A stretch of DNA of 34,138 nucleotides from Mnemiopsis leidyi (lineage: Eukaryota > Ctenophora > Tentaculata > Lobata > Bolinopsidae), in contig JH152687.1 of the NCBI GenBank assembly GCA_000226015.1, positions 289,811 to 323,948 on the forward strand, given 5' to 3'. The translations under genes were made by a program, and so were the position numbers. The notes under the pieces were generated by a model. It was not told the origin of the DNA. It did no database searches and saw only the letters and a list, made by a program, of their open reading frames with translations. Numbering within the stretch: position 1 is the stretch's first letter; the number at the start of each line of letters is the position of its first letter. Positions 11,301 through 17,300 of the stretch are shown here, piece after piece.

Positions 11301-14300
11301 CTAACCTACTGATATACTATATCGGTCGACGATACCTCCGGGATAGACCCTGGGAAACTTTAAGAATGTGCAACAAGAATTCTAAACTCGCTAAAACACA
11401 ACAAATGTTCCAGTTTTGCCTAAGTACTCGGTGGTTAAATGTTCACATATGGTCCAATCGACATAGAAGCACCACCTAAAGTAAAGATAGTAACCATGAA
11501 TATTGAGAAATAAGGCGGTACTTTACCAGCCTCCACCGTGGGGTATTCTAACAAAAAAAACAAAGGCTGGGAAAGGAATTCTGACCAAATTAAAACGGCC
11601 TGTTTATTACTATCGGACTGAATTACTATCACTTAAGTTATTGATTTTATCTGTTTAGTGAGTCTGTACGATTACCGATTTCAGCTGTTTTTGCGTCGTA
11701 TCGTCCAATATAGTAGTCTAATGTGTAGATCTGACCTGACTGTTCCAGTCCGCATGTTAGTTGAAGAATTTTATACTGTATACTGTACCGCGACTGTTTT
11801 TCAGCAATACTTTAATCACGCTTTTTGAGGTACAGTTCTGTCATAGCTCTTCCCGTTGCGCTGACACTTCTGAGTACTGGTCTACACATTAATAATAAAG
11901 TGAATTATTTTTCCTTGAACCATGGTCCATGCATCTATAAAGCAATCTTGTGGACGTTATCTTGTGGTTATGGATCACTTCAAACTTGACCATAAACCAC
12001 GCTATACCGTCAATTATTTTTATCCGTGAACCAGAGCACAAATCTCTATAGTTGAAAGTTTCGGAGGTTGACTTTAAGCAAATTGACCAGATATCAATTA
12101 TTATATGTATCATTAGACAGTAAGCGATCACTTTAGTTGGGCCTTGGGGTTATTTTATAAACTCGTTTACACGAAAATTTGACATTATCGTAACTTTTGC
12201 GACTAGCTGACATTTAAATTTTTGTATCCCCTGCGCGCGTCGCGCGCGTTTATTTGCTACAAATTTATCTAGACATGACTGTACATTTCATGATTATAAT
12301 CATAATGATAATGGGTATAATATTTAATGGGTATAATATTTAATGGATATAATATTTACAGTCGGTGTTAAAAAAATATGCGTGTTGTGCTTTTTTCGGT
12401 TTTTGCGACTTATTTGAGAAGGCTAAAATTCGTATCCGATATAGCCACACACTTGGCTGTCTTAGTTCTTACTTTAGGAAGGGTCTGGCAGGGATCGATT
12501 GCAGCAGGATTCTGTGTCAAGCACAATGCACATACTCCAACTCCGCCAACAGCGCTCCATCCGAGTAGTGAGTTGCTGTTAGAAGGAGTGTACCCCACAA
12601 CCGGCGGCCTATCCGGAAACTTCAGCAAGAATTTCCCGAGGGATATCTTAAAAGCCTCCAAAGTCGATTGGCTGTTGACATGCACTGGTAGAATGTTCCA
12701 TAGTCGAGCTCCTTTTACACCAAAAGATTCATTATAAGCAGTTGAGATTGACACCTGAGCCTTGTAGTTGAATCTTGGTATCTTAGCTCTGATGCCAAGC
12801 CTGGCTGATTCAAAGAATTCCATGCCAACACTGTTGGTGGCGAACCCATTCTTTATTTTCCAGACTTGTATAACTTGCTCTCTGCATCTCTGCAGCGAAA
12901 GGAGTTTCAGCTCCGTGAGGCGCTCCCAATAATTGCGTTCCACTAATTCTTCTGGTGAATTCTCTTTGGACATTTTCTATTATCTGAATGCCACTTATTC
13001 TGGATGGGTTCCAAAGAGGGCAACAGTATTCCACCTTACTCCGAATGAGGGACTTATAGAGGGTCATCATGGTCCACCATTGACCTATCCCGAAATGCTC
13101 CCAAAACCCATCCAGCCATCTTGAGCGCGTCACCAGTAATTTGACTGATATGATAAGACCAGGATCAGTCGTTTGAGACATAGATTCCCAAGATTGGCGT
13201 GTGTTATTGGAACATTTCATGATCCGACCTTCTGATGTCAAATACTGACACGTCTCTGCCGTGAAAGGTAGGTTGCGCAGAAGGAGTGAGGTGTTGAGAC
13301 AGTAGTTAATCACAACAAGTCAAGCATATGTTTCCTAGCTTGCTTTCCAACGTACGCACGTGCGTTGTATCATCAATTATTTGGTCTATAATAGTATTTC
13401 ACAATACCCCTATTTACGCTGTAGACCACCATAAACTTTGTTTTCACTTTTTTGCACGTGCTCAAAACGTATTAAAAAAGTCTAACCAGATTTAATGTGG
13501 ACCCTTATTAAAGCCCAAATTGAAAGACATAATACCAATCCAGTACCATTATATACGGTAATACCACTATTGGTAGTGCAATTACCATATTAATACCACG
13601 AGCTTGCGAGTGGTATTCATGCAATAAATTCACGAGCTTGCGAGTGGATTTATTGAAGTAATTTCACGAGCTTGCGAGTGGAATAACGTATGGTAATTGC
13701 AATACCAATAGTGGTATTCTGTATTATTCAACTGCGTTGTTAATAACAGCTGGGGTAAAATAAAAAATTTCAAGTGAATATCTCAAGCTCTCAAGAATTG
13801 AAAGAGGAAAAGTAAAGCGAAATCACGCATTTTACTAGTTTAGTCCATATAAGGCACAGTTTTGCCCAGTTGTTCACTTATNNNNNNNNNNAAATGGTTT
13901 TTATTTTAATTTATTATTGTTGATTGACTTGCACCATGATGTAGGTGCATTGAGTGTGGATAGAATACACATTTATTTTTGATGATCTGTGATGATTAAA
14001 TATGTCATAATACTTATCTTATCTTATCTTTTACAGTCATACTGAAGGGGCTCCTGGAAGATTCTAGATCTTTTAACGGAGACCCTCCTCATTTAACCCT
14101 CAATCACGGTTTCCCTGTCATTCGGCTGAGTCAACCGAAGAAGATTGCACAGGCAAGTGCCCTTGGCGCACTCCTCTAGGATTGACGGATCAGGGAATCA
14201 AACCCTCGATCTTCTGCTTAGAAAATCAGTGTAGATACCTCTACACCACTATACCACCAGGGCTCAGTTTCATGACCTTAAATGTTTGTACTTTTCATCA

Positions 14301-17300
14301 ACGACTTACCTAATTTTGTGCTAAGTATATCTAAACTTTTTGCTCATGATCTTAAATCAGTCTAAACACGCGGTCATTTGATATAAACGATAACATTGCG
14401 ACTGGACTTGGGACCAGTTTACAGTACATAACATTAATGATCTCTGAATACCATCGGCTATAAGCTAAAAAATGATAATAGAATCAGTTAAAACGAACTG
14501 AATATCAAATAAAAAGAACTGTACGAGCTAAAAGAATGAATGACGTGCCATGCTAAACCGCATGCTCAGAAGTTAAGTTCACTTCAAATTTTCACTATAT
14601 ATCAATAAACTTGTTGACAAAGACTTCAAAACGTTTGTGCAATGCAGCAATAATGAAGCTTTCTAGTCTACAAAGTAAATTCTTACAATCCAAAATGAAA
14701 TTGTTAAATTCAGAGCTAATAATACGAGCTAAATGAACTAACTGACTTATGAATATACCGTAAGACTGGCCGTTAGAAATATCGTCATATAAGAAAGTAT
14801 AATCGTTCCTCTTGTCATAAAGTTAAACATTAAATTTCCCACGATATATACTGATGGTCAAGTCTAGAAAATTGCTTTTACGCACTGGTATGTTAGAATT
14901 GTTGATAATCATTCCAGGGGGATAGATTTCACTTAAACCATGGTCGTTAAGGCACAAAAGATCATATTGGAATATGAAAATATGCTCTAACTTAGCCAAT
15001 TCTTCAACTAAAAGTTCGAATTTGAAAAATTTTAAATAACTACTATTTACGCTATTTCTAACTGAAAAATACGCATTCTTTAAATACCCATTACATACAA
15101 CAAAATTCTTATTCTCAGTATCAAAAATTCTATTTTCAAATTTATTCAAATTATCTTTAAGTTGTTTATGTGGAATAGACGTAAATAATGTACTAAATTA
15201 AAAGGTGCTGATACTCTTATTACCTGAAATAAAATTATCTTCAAATATAAAATCTAGAATATCACTGTTACTATCAATAACAGGAAAATCATTCCTCTGA
15301 TGAAATTTATTTGAATATTAAGAATAATTTTAAGCAACCTTAAGACATGCTTTTAAACATAAACCGACAGCCACTGAAACTCATTATTAAACTTAAGTAG
15401 ACGGTAATGGCGATGGCTGGAGGCATGATCTTTGATAGCATCACAATTGTTAACTTAACCACAATTACTATTATCCATAATTTGAATTGTAATTGTATAC
15501 GGTAATACCACTATTGGTAGTGCAATTACCATATTAATACCACGAGCTTGCGAGTGGTATTAATGCAATAAATTCACGAGCTTGCGAGTGGATTTATTGA
15601 AGTAATTTCACGAGCTTGCGAGTGGAATTACGTATGGTAATTGCAATACCGATAGTGGTATTACTGTATTATTCAACTGCGTTGTTAATAACAGCTGGGG
15701 TAAAATCAAAAATTTCAAGTAAATATCTCAAGCTCTCAAGAATTGAAAGAGGAAAAGTAAAGCGAAATCACGCATTTTACTAGTTTAGTCCATATAAGGC
15801 ACAGTTTTGCCCAGTTGTTCACTTATCCAAACCGTTATCAGGAAAATTATCAAACATTTAAGAGCCCCCCCTATCTTACTGATGATTTGCAAACGATAAA
15901 GTTTACTTAACCCGGCCCGACTATAGTGAGAGCCTAGAGCCCCGCAACCAATAGGTTACCGTGTCTACTGTCACGTGTCATCTCCCAACCAATTACAGGG
16001 AAGGAGCCCTGAGGGTCGGAGCATAGAGTCGCCTGTTAATGTGTCGCCAGACAGACCTAAGTACAAGTTATCAGTTCTTTGATTTAAGTATCCGTTCGGT
16101 TTGAGGGCATTATTTTGATGACGTTATTATGTGTTCTTGTCGATGCTGAAAATAGCAACATCATTCACCGACGTAGTATAATTAAGGTAATATGTCAAGA
16201 TATAATCTTGCTCAAATTTTTGCTGTAACTTGTACTCCATAGAATTATTCTTTTGACAACTAGCTGTGCGATTTTGGCTGAAATTTTCGATCTGTGGAAA
16301 CTTGTTCTTCACAGAGGCTTAGCCAGTAAAAATTCATGATTTGGCTTTCGTTATTACCTCTTCTAATTCTTGAAGTTGAGATATTTACTTGACAATTTCA
16401 CAGAAACTTGCTTGAATGTGATCTTAATTGAATTGAATGTAATCGGCTCTAAAAGTTTCATGCAAAAGTATCTAGGCCCAGTCTTACTGTCCTAAGCAGA
16501 TAAATTGGTTAGAATCGCGTTTTAAGGTACATTTCGGGATATGAATTAGTAATACCACTGGAGTGTAATTACTATAATGGTATTACTAAAGTAATACCAC
16601 TACAGTGGTATTACTACGGTGTAATTACTATATTAATTTTACTGAAAAATTAGCAAAGTAATACAACTGAAGTTGAATAATACAGCTAACAAGTTTCAAT
16701 AGTGGAGTTGAATTTAGTCTGGTTAGTGTACTATGAATTTTAAATGAATTGTCGAGGAAATTGCTGTCAAGGTGAAATTGCAATTAAAAAGATTAAAGTT
16801 TATAAGGAAATAGCTGAGATTGAATGTGAAACCGAACACAGAATGCTTCAGTATAACACTATATTAAACTATATGGTGTGTACTGTGTGTGTTTTCTAAT
16901 CATGATCATGAATTTTTGTAATAAACATTTCGGTACTGTACTATCCTCCACCGTGGGGTTTCAAAACAAAAAGCAGGGTAGGATTGATAACAATTTCCAA
17001 AACAACGTTTTCCTTGGCGCTTTGAATTACGTACTGTTACAAAGAATTAATCATACAAACTGACTCATTCAAGCATATTTTCGTTCTATTTTCAAGAATA
17101 GAAAGCCTTAACAAGAGATTGATAACAACCTTTTCAAGACAAGTTTACGTGGCTTTGTTTAACCCACATTCTAGTTTATTCGATCTTGTATTATAGCCTG
17201 ACAGTCGGTAACAAATGCTGAAATTAATTAACTCAAAGCAACCGGTTGGGCATCAATAGAGAAGTAAATTTAAGCAGTCAAATTAGAGTGATTGTCTCTA

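Noticed and set aside
11069..11479. Plus-strand open frame of 136 codons with a hydrophobic start
   Set aside because: It does not begin with ATG (the apparent start is TTG), has no known domain, and overlaps a dispersed repeat near its 3' end. Probably chance.
13592..13687. CRISPR-like array because of three identical 17-mers
   Set aside because: Only three repeats, spacers are parts of hairpin stems, and the setting is a eukaryotic intron.
13552..13881. Hammerhead ribozyme in the repeat, as known for Penelope-like terminal repeats
   Set aside because: No CTGATGA...GAAA core on either strand.
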